Part shown: piece after piece, positions 1-8,275 of the stretch
Numbering within the stretch: the first letter of the stretch is position 1
Layout of the letters: every line of letters begins with the position of its first letter
Assembly (NCBI GenBank): GCA_965220075.1
Contig: OZ244806.1
Span: 1,798,001-1,862,000 of the forward strand
Origin: G965220075 sp965220075
GTDB taxonomy: Bacteria > Chloroflexota > UBA11872
Reading direction: 5' to 3'
Length of the DNA: 64,000 bases
Notes under the pieces: generated by a model
The model's database searches: none
Told to the model about the DNA's origin: nothing
What the model saw: the letters and a program-made list of their open reading frames with translations, nothing else
Translations under genes and position numbers: made by a program

Positions 1-1992
1 CACGATTGCTGGAGTGTTTCTACGGTACTGCCGCAATGCCTCCTCAATGTGATGGGAACTACTGTCCCACACGCTTACACCTAAGTTAGACACAAACACG
101 AAGTCAAACTCCAAGCCCTTAGCTTGATGGACGGTCATTATGGGGAAGTAGCCGGGCGGGCAAGTGATCTCTTCATCCTCGTCATCGTTCAGCCGTTCAT
201 GGGCCATGTAGCCGCAGAGGCCGTAATAGAGGATGCCGTACCACCATCCTGGCAATTCGCCTGCTTGTGCTTTGTCGGTTCGCAGTTGGCGTCCATACTG
301 GGCGCAGAACGATTCAAAGAGTCTCGTGAGTTTGCTAAGACGCAGATCTTTTTCCGGATCGGACTGATAGCCGACGAACGGTTGGCGGGACAGGATTCGG
401 TAGAGGATGGTGGGAGTGTCTGCCGTAATAAGTTCGTCGACGCTCTTGGCCGCTATCGCTTTCCGTCCTTTGGTGACGTAATCGGCTAATTCAGGACTGT
501 GTGGGGCTATGGAATCATATTCTTGAACCCAGGTGTTTACCATCGCAGCAGAACGGCCTAAGACCGTTTGGAGATGGCTCAGGTTAGCGTCAACGATCCG
601 TATGAAAGCACCAAGGCACTGGGCCACTTCTGGTTGGTCGAGATAATCATTGGAGCGGGGATTGTATATTGGTATAGTCCGAGCTTCGAGTGCGGTTTGA
701 AAAGGCCCAGCATAATGGGGCGAATTTTTGGCGCTCCGCAACAACAGAACACATTGTGAGTAATCTTGAATGATCCCCGTGGCTAGCAAATCTCCCACCA
801 GAGTGGCAAGGTCAGCTGCACAATCCTTTACCGTTGTCTGTCTAATCAATCCTACTGCGGGATGTGCTCCAGTGTGTCCCAAGGATGATCGAAGTGGCGG
901 CTTATCAGATATGCGTACATTTGGTTCTGCCATTTGAGGAAAAGATGTAATGTAGTTGTTACACCAATCGACGATTCTCTGGTCGGAGCGATGGTTATCC
1001 GACAAGTAGACAATCTTTGGGCTCTTGGTCCAGCGGGTCTGGCACATTGATGGGAAGCCTACCATGCACTCGACCGTGCCGCCACGAAATCTGTAGAGCG
1101 CTTGATCGTCGTCTCCCACGACCGTGATGTTGTGAGGCAAGGCATCGCAGAGTCGGAAGTAGATAGATTCCTGGATCGGATTCGTATCCTGATACTCGTC
1201 CACTAAAACATGAGTCAGGGGCGGACGGACTTGTCCGGAACCCTGTATAAAGATATTGCCTTGGCCAGTTATAAGAAACCTGAGGAAGTGCCGAAGAAGA
1301 TGTGCGAAGTCGCAGGAGAATGCCCCAGCAAGTTCTTGTTCGTAAATCTTGTACGCTCGATAGAGCGCAGCCCATGCTCCGCCCGCCGTTTCTAGCCTGT
1401 CCAAGTCAATCTGATCGTCTATGAGGCGATTAAATAATGTCATCAAGGCCAGGGTCCAATCCCATCTGCTCTTAAGGCGGGTTGGATTTCGCCCGAAGAT
1501 GTATCCGAACTGACCTTCTATCGCGACCTTTGTCGCGCTGTCAACCTTGCGTTCGACCAAACGATTTATCAACAAGGCAGTTTCCATCTCATCGAGCAAG
1601 CGGAGGTTCTGGTACTCGGTATACCGGTACTCTTGGAGGATCCTGTTGCATAGCCCGTGGAGGGTTCCTATCCTTAAGCCGGATGGGTCAATGCCAGAAA
1701 GTCTGGGATACTGATTCGATAGCGAAATCAATGCTTCCGACAATCGATCCTCGAGGTTCCTAGCAGCTTTCTCCGTAAATGTAGTCAGTATGATGGAACT
1801 TGGGTCCACTCGATCGCAGCAGATGAACTTTAAGCACCGTGCTACTAAGACTTCTGTTTTGCCCGTGCCAGGCCCCGCTGCGATCAAAAGTGGCCCATCA
1901 CCGTAACCGATCGCTTTTTTCTGGGACTGATCGAGGGCGAAATCGTTCTTGACCTCGATACCGGATATCAGGTCTCCTAGAGTAATGGTCAT
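1..1992 (-). CDS. UvrD/Rep-type superfamily 1 DNA helicase (3' end outside window)
   Basis: An ATP-dependent 3'-5' DNA helicase of the UvrD/PcrA/Rep family, read from an ATG at 1992 as 664 codons without a stop; its C-terminus lies beyond the left edge. Visible motifs are Walker A AAGPGTGKT (residues 38-46), Ia TFTEKAA (71-77), Walker B DEYQDTN (265-271), III VVGDDDQALYRFRGG (291-305), IV LSDNHRS (330-336) and V TVHQAKGLEFDFVFV (620-634). The catalytic set is therefore intact up to motif V. It is the third gene of a minus-strand run after the YhhQ-type transporter and DpdA, starting 93 nt past the dpdA stop. Helicases are common in DNA-modification and defence islands; a role here in restriction or processing of modified or foreign DNA is inference. 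A general repair UvrD is less likely given this neighbourhood, but not excluded. Confidence 0.9.
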   Translation of the reverse strand, partial: MTITLGDLISGIEVKNDFALDQSQKKAIGYGDGPLLIAAGPGTGKTEVLVARCLKFICCDRVDPSSIILTTFTEKAARNLEDRLSEALISLSNQYPRLSGIDPSGLRIGTLHGLCNRILQEYRYTEYQNLRLLDEMETALLINRLVERKVDSATKVAIEGQFGYIFGRNPTRLKSRWDWTLALMTLFNRLIDDQIDLDRLETAGGAWAALYRAYKIYEQELAGAFSCDFAHLLRHFLRFLITGQGNIFIQGSGQVRPPLTHVLVDEYQDTNPIQESIYFRLCDALPHNITVVGDDDQALYRFRGGTVECMVGFPSMCQTRWTKSPKIVYLSDNHRSDQRIVDWCNNYITSFPQMAEPNVRISDKPPLRSSLGHTGAHPAVGLIRQTTVKDCAADLATLVGDLLATGIIQDYSQCVLLLRSAKNSPHYAGPFQTALEARTIPIYNPRSNDYLDQPEVAQCLGAFIRIVDANLSHLQTVLGRSAAMVNTWVQEYDSIAPHSPELADYVTKGRKAIAAKSVDELITADTPTILYRILSRQPFVGYQSDPEKDLRLSKLTRLFESFCAQYGRQLRTDKAQAGELPGWWYGILYYGLCGYMAHERLNDDEDEEITCPPGYFPIMTVHQAKGLEFDFVFVSNLGVSVWDSSSHHIEEALRQYRRNTPAIV

Positions 1993-2085
1993 TTTGTATT
2001 CACCAAAACACTGTCAGTGTTCCAGATTTATCTGGTGAAACACCGTTGAGCGTCAACCGTGATCTTGGCAAACGACTACTGCTAG

Positions 2086-3930
2086 TCATTCTTGTGTATT
2101 GTTTACTATTGCGCCATACAGCATAAGTGTATTGTGAGCTCCCCGACGCTTGTTCCTATTGGCCCCACGGAAGATTAGCATGTGTATTCCCAGGGTCCTA
2201 CAAAAATTGCATTGGCAACTTCGCCAAGGTCGGTCCGTAAGGGTGCGTTTGTACTTTTCCCGCATTGAATCTGTTTCACTAGTCCTAGCGAGATGGCGGT
2301 CGTAACTGAGAGCTGCTTTGAGAACGTCATTTATATCGGCTTCGTTATCATCGTATTGTGATAGGAGCCTTAGAACGTCACGCTCTTCGACTTCAAGTTC
2401 GTCGAGGCTGATGTCCGTCGTTGTGAGGCGTCGCCGTGTTCGTCCATCAGTTGTCATTGGCACGCGTATTGCGGCATACCATTGGCCATTGGCGGCCAGA
2501 TAATTCTGGTCCGAACGGAGCCACGCCTTGCGGAAATAGGACGCACTGTCGAAGCTATCTACCTTCAGTCGCCGAAAGAGTGCTTGTAGCTTTGGTCGAT
2601 AGATCCCGAACAAGTGTATCCAAGGTCGCTCAGGCAGTTCGTCCGCGGCCTGCATGACGGCCTTTACGGTCTCTTCGATTTCCGCATCCCTTTGCGGAAC
2701 GAGACCTCCAATTGCGAGGTGGCGATAGCCGAATTCGTAGTAGTCTCGAACGGAGTGAGCGTAGTCATCTGGGGTTAGAGCTTGGATCGTGCCGACGGGG
2801 GTGAAGCCCGCTTTGTGTTTGGTCGCTGACTCGATGAATGAGTGAGCATTCTTGTGGGTGATCGCCACCCTATCTTGCCGTTCTCGGTCCGAAAGTTCTA
2901 CTCGCTCACCGTTCTTTCTTATTACGCTAACTGGGATATGGTCGACCGAGGCCCCAAAGTCGAATCCGTATGATTCGTATAGTGCGATGGCTTGCTCTAC
3001 GGAGATGGTTGGAGCCGTCTCGTTCAAGTAACTGAACGCGCCGCAGTCCCCGAAGAGATACTGATCGCTGGAAAGTCCGAAGTGCTTGCGTAATTGTGGG
3101 GGAGAGAGAGCAGTGCTCTCCGTCCCTTCGAGCTGCCGCAGTGGGCCTTTTTGCGAACCCTGCTGGGCGAGGCTGACGAGTATTCCATCGGACATACGGC
3201 CGGGGTGCATCAGGACGCTGCAGTGTTTGTCATTCCTTTGCGAACGAGAAGCTCCTGAAAACGAGTCGCCATCGAAATCAAACTCTGGATCCAGCAGGTC
3301 ATCCCAATCTGGTAGAAAGTACGTGTAGCGACCAGTACCGCCCGGTAGATTTGCGTTGATCCGCCGGGGCGACGACGTGTCTGTTAGGAAGATCTTGATC
3401 TGATGAAGTTTGTGCCCGATTCCTCCTGCGAATACCTGTTGTTCGAGGCCGAAAGTCTCTAGTCCAGGTCGGACCGCCGGCAAGTAGTCCTTTCCCAGTG
3501 ACACGTGAACGGATTGATGGGAAGTCGACCACTTGCTAAGTATTTGCGAGCACTCTGCGGCGCTTGCTTGTGCCGTAGTATGGTCCATCCTTTTGTCATA
3601 GTTCCTGATCCCCTTGAGAACACCGAACAGGCCATACTCGGCTGACAGCACGGCAATAGAGAGATCCTCAGGCCACTGGCGAGCCCGTAAAAAATTTCTG
3701 ACGACTCGGTAGGCCGGACCGTCATATCGATGTAGCGCGGGCAGCAGACCATCGGACTCACGCTTGCGGTCCGCACAGCCAAGGATCAGCAACCTCTTAT
3801 TCAAGCGACCTTGACTCCGAGCTGTTCTGGTGAAGATGGAATCGCCCGCTGTGGCGTCTACGACTGGAGGAACAGTAGGCAGCTCCCGGCTGGGAGTGAA
3901 GAGCGTCGTCCCTTGGGCTATTTGATGCAA
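2086..3930 (-). CDS. dpdA: DpdA-like 7-deazaguanine DNA transglycosylase with N-terminal DUF6884-like domain
   Basis: 614 aa. DpdA proteins are paralogues of tRNA-guanine transglycosylase (TGT) that swap guanine in DNA for a 7-deazaguanine base (preQ0). Residues 46-115 look like DUF6884 (LLILGCADRKR, VLSAEYGLFG). The TGT part begins with the DpdA-like YFLPDWDDLLDP (204-215), then GDCGAFSY (294-301), GASVDHIP (326-333), GTIQALTPDDY (380-390), HLAIGGLV (404-411) and VDSFDSASYFR (457-467). D295 and D461 correspond to the base-binding and nucleophilic aspartates of TGT. A C-terminal Cys-x-Cys-x2-Cys (572, 574, 577) with His599 forms a zinc site like that of TGT, but with a slightly shorter spacer. 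The start is TTG, with GAGGA just upstream; it lies 9 nt after the transporter gene. Typical DpdA is near 400 aa, so the extra length is the N-terminal domain. DNA rather than tRNA as substrate is inferred from the family. Confidence 0.85.
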   Translation of the reverse strand: MHQIAQGTTLFTPSRELPTVPPVVDATAGDSIFTRTARSQGRLNKRLLILGCADRKRESDGLLPALHRYDGPAYRVVRNFLRARQWPEDLSIAVLSAEYGLFGVLKGIRNYDKRMDHTTAQASAAECSQILSKWSTSHQSVHVSLGKDYLPAVRPGLETFGLEQQVFAGGIGHKLHQIKIFLTDTSSPRRINANLPGGTGRYTYFLPDWDDLLDPEFDFDGDSFSGASRSQRNDKHCSVLMHPGRMSDGILVSLAQQGSQKGPLRQLEGTESTALSPPQLRKHFGLSSDQYLFGDCGAFSYLNETAPTISVEQAIALYESYGFDFGASVDHIPVSVIRKNGERVELSDRERQDRVAITHKNAHSFIESATKHKAGFTPVGTIQALTPDDYAHSVRDYYEFGYRHLAIGGLVPQRDAEIEETVKAVMQAADELPERPWIHLFGIYRPKLQALFRRLKVDSFDSASYFRKAWLRSDQNYLAANGQWYAAIRVPMTTDGRTRRRLTTTDISLDELEVEERDVLRLLSQYDDNEADINDVLKAALSYDRHLARTSETDSMREKYKRTLTDRPWRSCQCNFCRTLGIHMLIFRGANRNKRRGAHNTLMLYGAIVNNTQE

Positions 3931-3939
3931 GGTTCCTCA

Positions 3940-4581
3940 TCATGCCAATCCAGGCGTTGGGGCGTTAAAAGCGTATCTCGGCCTAGCTCTGATCCACCTG
4001 ACGAGCGCATAGACGAGGGGCGTATCCACGACTGCGATGCCAACCTTGACCAGATATTGAGTCGCCATCATGCTCCACAGCACACTCACTGGCACTGTAC
4101 CAGCAAAGGCTATCGAGATAAAGAGCGTAGTGTCGATCGCCTGAGATACCATAGTCGAAGCGTTGTTCCTGAGCCATAGGTGGCGGCCACTCGTGATACG
4201 GCGAAGCTGATGGAACACAAGCACGTCGCTGTGCTGGCTCACGAGGTAGGCGATCATTGATCCCAAGACAATCCGTGGCACGGAACCCAGGATAGAATCG
4301 TAAGCACCTTGGCCCTCCCAGAAGTCAGCCGCCGGCAAAACCTTAGCTACATAGACCAAGACGACCATCGCAGCGCTCAAGCCAAACCCACACCATACTA
4401 CCCGGGTGGCAACTCTCCGACCGTAAAGCTCAGATATGGCGTCAGTGACCAGAAAAGTGAATGGATAGGCGATAGTTCCTGCCGGGAGCACCCATTCTCC
4501 AAGCGCGATTGGCTTGACAGCTACTATGTTCGCCACCACCAAAAGGGTCACGAAGCTCATCGCTAGTACTGTTAGAACCAC
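3940..4581 (-). CDS. yhhQ: Queuosine-precursor transporter, VUT/YhhQ family
   Basis: 213 aa, very close to E. coli YhhQ (about 220 aa). It is an integral inner-membrane protein with roughly six hydrophobic segments. Family-typical stretches are the N-terminal ANIVAVKP, PAGTIAYPFTFLVTDAISE (a membrane-embedded acidic segment), SQHSDVLVFHQLR and NNASTMVSQAIDT. YhhQ proteins import preQ0/preQ1, the 7-deazaguanine precursors. The start is GTG at 4581, preceded by a strong GGAGGTGG Shine-Dalgarno; no ATG is better placed. It is the first gene of the minus-strand run, and an AT-rich leader (4600-4640) precedes it. Being immediately upstream of dpdA argues that it supplies the base that DpdA inserts, since no queC, queD or queE lies in the window. 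That functional link is inference. Confidence 0.88.
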   Translation of the reverse strand: MVLTVLAMSFVTLLVVANIVAVKPIALGEWVLPAGTIAYPFTFLVTDAISELYGRRVATRVVWCGFGLSAAMVVLVYVAKVLPAADFWEGQGAYDSILGSVPRIVLGSMIAYLVSQHSDVLVFHQLRRITSGRHLWLRNNASTMVSQAIDTTLFISIAFAGTVPVSVLWSMMATQYLVKVGIAVVDTPLVYALVRWIRARPRYAFNAPTPGLA

Positions 4582-4789
4582 GCGCCACCTCCGATGATTG
4601 GCTAATGGTAATTTACTATCCTATATTTCTGATATCGTAGCATGGGATGCGTTCAACGGATAGCCTACCTGAACAAATCACAGGCCATGCGGCTGAGCCG
4701 CCCGATGGCACCCTGCTCCACCTGACGGGGCTGCTTCATCTGGTGAACAGGGCAGTGGTTGAGAGTGTGCTCATGTCGCGTTCGGTGCT

Positions 4790-5125
4790 GTGAGGAGAGA
4801 CGATCGTCCGGTGCGGCAGCGAACACGGTAACGAGGTCGGCAATGGTCTCCTTGGTCAGGATTCGCTCTCTGACCGTCTCGACTATGAACTCCTCCAACC
4901 TCGGAGCGCTCGGCTAGCGGGCCTCGCAGTGTAGGGTGCCGCAGACGTAGTAGGCGAGCTGGCCGCTCTTGGCCCTCTGGACAGTGTCCGGCCTGCTGCA
5001 CACCCCGCAGCGCAGCTCGTACAACGGCATTTCGGCGACGAGTTCACTTTTACATCGTCGACGCGCCGACGGAGCTCCGGCATGAAGTCCCTGGTCAGCT
5101 CCCTGAATGTATGGCGTCCACTCAT
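4790..5125 (-). pseudogene. Scar: XRE-type antitoxin N-terminus fused to decayed serine-recombinase zinc ribbon
   Basis: From the ATG at 5125 the minus strand reads like the N-terminus of an XRE/HigA-type regulator (SGRHTFRELTRDF, PELRRRVDD). After a frameshift in an A-rich run near 5050 it continues AEMPLYELR, the usual continuation of that family. It then passes without a break into CGVC and YYVCGTLHC, a four-cysteine zinc ribbon typical of large serine recombinases. After an in-frame TAG at 4914-4916 the same frame continues with LEEFIVETVRERIL, the segment that follows the ribbon in those recombinases. So two unrelated gene fragments are joined, with at least one frameshift and one stop. 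The recognition is by motif only. It sits at the upstream border of the dpdA island, which suggests an old recombinase-mediated insertion. Confidence 0.6.
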
Positions 5126-5145
5126 TCGATCAGCCCCGCGATGCG

Positions 5146-6258
5146 TTAGCTGACGTCCACCGGCCGGTCGGTGCGGCCTGATTCGAGCGCGGCGTCCACG
5201 GCGGCGGCGATGTCGCGCCCCGCCTTGGCGTCTAGGATCGTATCGCCGTCGGAATCGATCGCGGCGGCGAAGTGGTCCATCTGCAGCCAGTCGCCGTCCC
5301 CGCCAACCGGCCGTCCTATGCGACCGCGGTCCTCGCTGTCGCGCGAGACGACGGTTATTTCCGGCCTGGGCTCGTTGATCACCAGCGCACCCTCCGTTCC
5401 CAGGACGCTGATCTTGATGTTCCCGGAAGTCGTGTGGTTGAAGCGTCCAATGCGGCCGATGCATATCGAGCCGAGCATTTCGCGGTCCAGCTCCAGCGTC
5501 AGCGATGCCAGGTCCTCGATGTCGTTGTCCACGTGGCGCTGATGGAAGTGCGAGGCGGTGCGCGCGTACACGCGCCGTGGAGTCGCGCCGGTCAAGTGAC
5601 GGATGTACGCGAGGGGATAAATGCCTTCGACCTTGAGCTCGCCCATCGGCTCGACCCCTATGCCGCCGTCGCCGCCGGTCAGGTGCTCGCCCTTGAGCGC
5701 CTCCAGCCAGTTGATCGGGGGGTCCGAGGGGCCGCGTGAGCCTTTCAGCGGCCCGGCGTCCGACGAGAAGTAGAAGTCAACGTGAATAGCGCGCGGAGTA
5801 CCGACCGCGCCGTCCGCGATCGCCTGTCTCGCGTGTACCAGCGACGGCATGAAGTTCCGATTCCAGAGGAGGAACTTCACGCGGTTGCGGGCCACCGCCT
5901 CCACCACCCGGTCGCACTCCGAGACCTTGGTGGACATCGGCTTGTCCTGTACTACGTGCAGCCCGGCGCTGGCCGCGCGCGCGCCCAGGTCGCAGTGGCG
6001 CTCGGCTTCGGAGGTCACGCAGGCCACTTGCGCGCCGTAGTCGCGCAGGGCGGCCTCCACGTCCCGCACGTAGGGTATTCCCAGGTCCTCGGCGAACGCC
6101 GTGTTGCGGGCGTGAACCCAGTCCGGCATAGCGGGATCGTCGGCCACCACCACCGGCTCGAAGCGCGGGTGGGCGGCCATGCCGAGCGACACGTAGGCGT
6201 GCTTGACCACGCTCAGCACCGCGACCCGAAAGACTCCCCCCGGCTCAGACCGGCTCAT
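5146..6258 (-). CDS. Gfo/Idh/MocA family oxidoreductase
   Basis: 370 aa NAD(P)-dependent dehydrogenase-like protein, cytosolic, usually acting on sugars, inositols or related polyols. The N-terminal Rossmann half (about 1-130) is recognisable (FRVAVLSVV, VACVTSEAERH), but the usual GxGxxG is not clear. The EKP motif appears as DKPMSTK near residue 102. The C-terminal half carries the family-style AYIRHLTG and DFYFSSDAGP region. Its start overlaps the stop of the next gene upstream by 14 nt (6245-6258), so the two oxidoreductases are co-transcribed. Substrate cannot be told from sequence. Four members of this family occur in the window, each with a different version of the EKP motif. Confidence 0.85.
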   Translation of the reverse strand: MSRSEPGGVFRVAVLSVVKHAYVSLGMAAHPRFEPVVVADDPAMPDWVHARNTAFAEDLGIPYVRDVEAALRDYGAQVACVTSEAERHCDLGARAASAGLHVVQDKPMSTKVSECDRVVEAVARNRVKFLLWNRNFMPSLVHARQAIADGAVGTPRAIHVDFYFSSDAGPLKGSRGPSDPPINWLEALKGEHLTGGDGGIGVEPMGELKVEGIYPLAYIRHLTGATPRRVYARTASHFHQRHVDNDIEDLASLTLELDREMLGSICIGRIGRFNHTTSGNIKISVLGTEGALVINEPRPEITVVSRDSEDRGRIGRPVGGDGDWLQMDHFAAAIDSDGDTILDAKAGRDIAAAVDAALESGRTDRPVDVS

Positions 6259-7246
6259 ATACGTCTCCGTGCCGGCGCAGCGCCCGTCCGCTCGCGGCCG
6301 ATTCCTGCGCCGCCGCCGCCACCCGCAGCGCGGTGCTGCCTTCCTCTGCGCGGCTGGCCGGCTCGCGGCCCTGCGTCACCGCGTCGACGAACTCCTGCAG
6401 CTGTGCGCCGACGGCCGTGTCCGCGCCTTGAGTGACGAGCGCGCGCGCGTGCTCGCCTCTGAAATTCAATTGCACGTTTTGATGATCGTCCACGTAAACG
6501 GAGCCGGTCGATCCGATCAGGTTGAAAGAGCGATAGCCGTCGCCGGACGGCAGCGTAGTGGTGAAGTCGATTACCGCCATTGTCCCGCCGGGATATCCCA
6601 GATGGATCTGCAGATAGCTGGCCGCATTGAGGAAATCGGGCGCGAGCGCGTACACAGTGTCCGGCGGCGCGCCGAAGATCCATCCGACCAGATCGATCTC
6701 GTGAACGGCTTCGTTTATGAACGGCCCGCCGCTCCGCGCCGGATCGAGCTGCCAGCTCTGCGCCGGGTGGTCGGCCGCGGCCATCCAGCGGTGCGTGCGG
6801 ATCAGCCCCGGTATCCCGACCTCGCCGCTTTCGACGCAGTCCTTGACTTCTCGCATGGCCGGCGCGAACCGCATGGAGGCGCCTGCCATGAGCCTCACGC
6901 CGGCGGTCCGGCAGGCGTCGATGGCCGCGTCGGCCGTGGACGGCGCCAACCCGATGGGCGCCTCCACCAGCACGTGCTTTCCGGCCCGCGCCGCTTGCTC
7001 GGCAAGGGTGGTGTGCGTGTGGTTGGGCGTGCTTATGACTACCGCGTCCACGGCATCCGCGTGGTCCGCCAGGAGCTCGCCCAGCAACGCGCTCGTGAGC
7101 TCGGCGCCCAGCTCGCGGCCGCAAGCGGCGGCGCGCTCGTGGTCGGGGTCAACGGCGGCTGCGAACTCGGCCGCGGACACGCGCCCGGCGGCGGCCGCGT
7201 AGCGCCGCGCCCAGGCACCGCACCCCACCAGCGCCAGTCTAATCAC
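6245..7246 (-). CDS. Gfo/Idh/MocA family oxidoreductase with altered EKP motif
   Basis: 333 aa from a GTG at 7246. That start follows a GGAGAG Shine-Dalgarno and begins directly at the Rossmann strand (IRLALVGCGAWARR); the frame is open eight codons further up to a GTG at 7270, without a good site. The dinucleotide fold is clear (VGCGAW), followed by VISTPNHTH. The family's usual EKP is VEAPIGL here, so the lysine generally needed in the active site is replaced by alanine. The later helix NEAVHEIDLVGWIFG keeps the usual His and Asp. It may bind a different cofactor or substrate, or act as a non-catalytic partner of the overlapping downstream gene. It lies downstream of pgsA, separated by about 90 nt. 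Confidence 0.82.
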   Translation of the reverse strand: MIRLALVGCGAWARRYAAAAGRVSAAEFAAAVDPDHERAAACGRELGAELTSALLGELLADHADAVDAVVISTPNHTHTTLAEQAARAGKHVLVEAPIGLAPSTADAAIDACRTAGVRLMAGASMRFAPAMREVKDCVESGEVGIPGLIRTHRWMAAADHPAQSWQLDPARSGGPFINEAVHEIDLVGWIFGAPPDTVYALAPDFLNAASYLQIHLGYPGGTMAVIDFTTTLPSGDGYRSFNLIGSTGSVYVDDHQNVQLNFRGEHARALVTQGADTAVGAQLQEFVDAVTQGREPASRAEEGSTALRVAAAAQESAASGRALRRHGDVYEPV

Positions 7247-7340
7247 GCCTTCTCTCCCCGCCGCACGCACGATCCCGGCATTCTAGCCAGTATCGCGCCG
7301 TACGCTTGGCGCGCGGCGGCCGGCTCTTTCGTCCCGCGAA

Positions 7341-8012
7341 TCAGATCACGTCCGGCACGGCCGGCGCCGGGCGCGCGCGAAGCTCACGCGTGATGCCCAC
7401 CGCGTAGTGCACGCCTGACACAACCGTCAGCGTGAACGCGATGACCAAGAGCATCCAGGGAATGTCGCTGCGCTCCCAGACCAGCGCTATGAAGGCGATG
7501 TACTGCCACATCATCTTCGCTTTGCCCAGGCGTCCGGCGGACACCGTGACCCCTTGCCCGCCCGCGTAGGCGCGCAGGCCCATCACGATGATCTCGCGCG
7601 CCACGAAGCCCATAGCCAGCCATTCGGCCATCCAGCCCAACGCCACCATGGCGAACAGCACGCTGGCCGCCAGCAGCTTGTCGCCCACGAGATCGAAGAA
7701 AATGCCGAGCTGCGAGCCCGATCCAAAGCGCCGGGCCACGTACCCGTCGGAGACGTCGGTGATGCCGGCCAGGATGAACGCAATGGCGGCCGTCTGGTTG
7801 GAGAACCACCAGTCCGACAGCAGCATCGCGACGATGAGGGGGATGAAGGCTATTCGAACAGCGGTCAGGGCGTTGGGCAGCTGTCTCCGCAAGAGGGTTG
7901 AATGGAGCGCTGACCGCGGATTGAGAGCACGCCAGCTCGACTCGCGTGAGCCGCGCTCAGCCGCAACGGCCTGCCCCTGCTTTTCGTCTTGCCCGGCGGA
8001 AGACTGGCTCAT
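7341..8012 (-). CDS. pgsA: CDP-diacylglycerol--glycerol-3-phosphate 3-phosphatidyltransferase
   Basis: 223 aa integral membrane enzyme of the CDP-alcohol phosphatidyltransferase family, making phosphatidylglycerol-phosphate, the committed step to phosphatidylglycerol. The family signature is complete: D86, D89, G90, A93, R94, G103, D107 and D111 with the standard spacing (DVSDGYVAR, then GIFFDLVGD). The hydrophobic start LPNALTAVRI (residues 45-54) is where most PgsA proteins begin, so the first ~40 polar residues are an extension, or the true start is internal. Four to five further hydrophobic segments follow. Other CDP-alcohol transferases share the signature, but LPNALTAVRI and GGQGVTVSAGRLGKAKM favour PgsA. 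Confidence 0.9.
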   Translation of the reverse strand: MSQSSAGQDEKQGQAVAAERGSRESSWRALNPRSALHSTLLRRQLPNALTAVRIAFIPLIVAMLLSDWWFSNQTAAIAFILAGITDVSDGYVARRFGSGSQLGIFFDLVGDKLLAASVLFAMVALGWMAEWLAMGFVAREIIVMGLRAYAGGQGVTVSAGRLGKAKMMWQYIAFIALVWERSDIPWMLLVIAFTLTVVSGVHYAVGITRELRARPAPAVPDVI

Positions 8013-8275
8013 AGCGGCGCGTCCGCATCTGGATTCATATGCGGGCGCCGACCGCTTGCCGCGCCTGTGCCGAACCGATTCCGCACGCTTTGTCTGAACG
8101 CGCCGGCGCCTGGAAAAGAACCGTTGGTCATGAGCGCGCCGCCTTTATAGAGAACCTGCATTCGACCTCACCGCGCGGCAACGGAGTCGCGGCCGCACCC
8201 GCCAACCTAAGACATAAGGCTGTGCAGATGCATGCCGCGTCGTCGCGCATGGGCCTTCGATCGAACGGCGGCAAT
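8013..8275. other. Intergenic stretch, nothing recognised
   Basis: About 260 nt between pgsA and the end of the four-gene membrane operon. No RNA gene, repeat or supported reading frame was recognised. It must hold the pgsA promoter on the minus strand, but no clear -35/-10 pair stands out. Confidence 0.4.
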
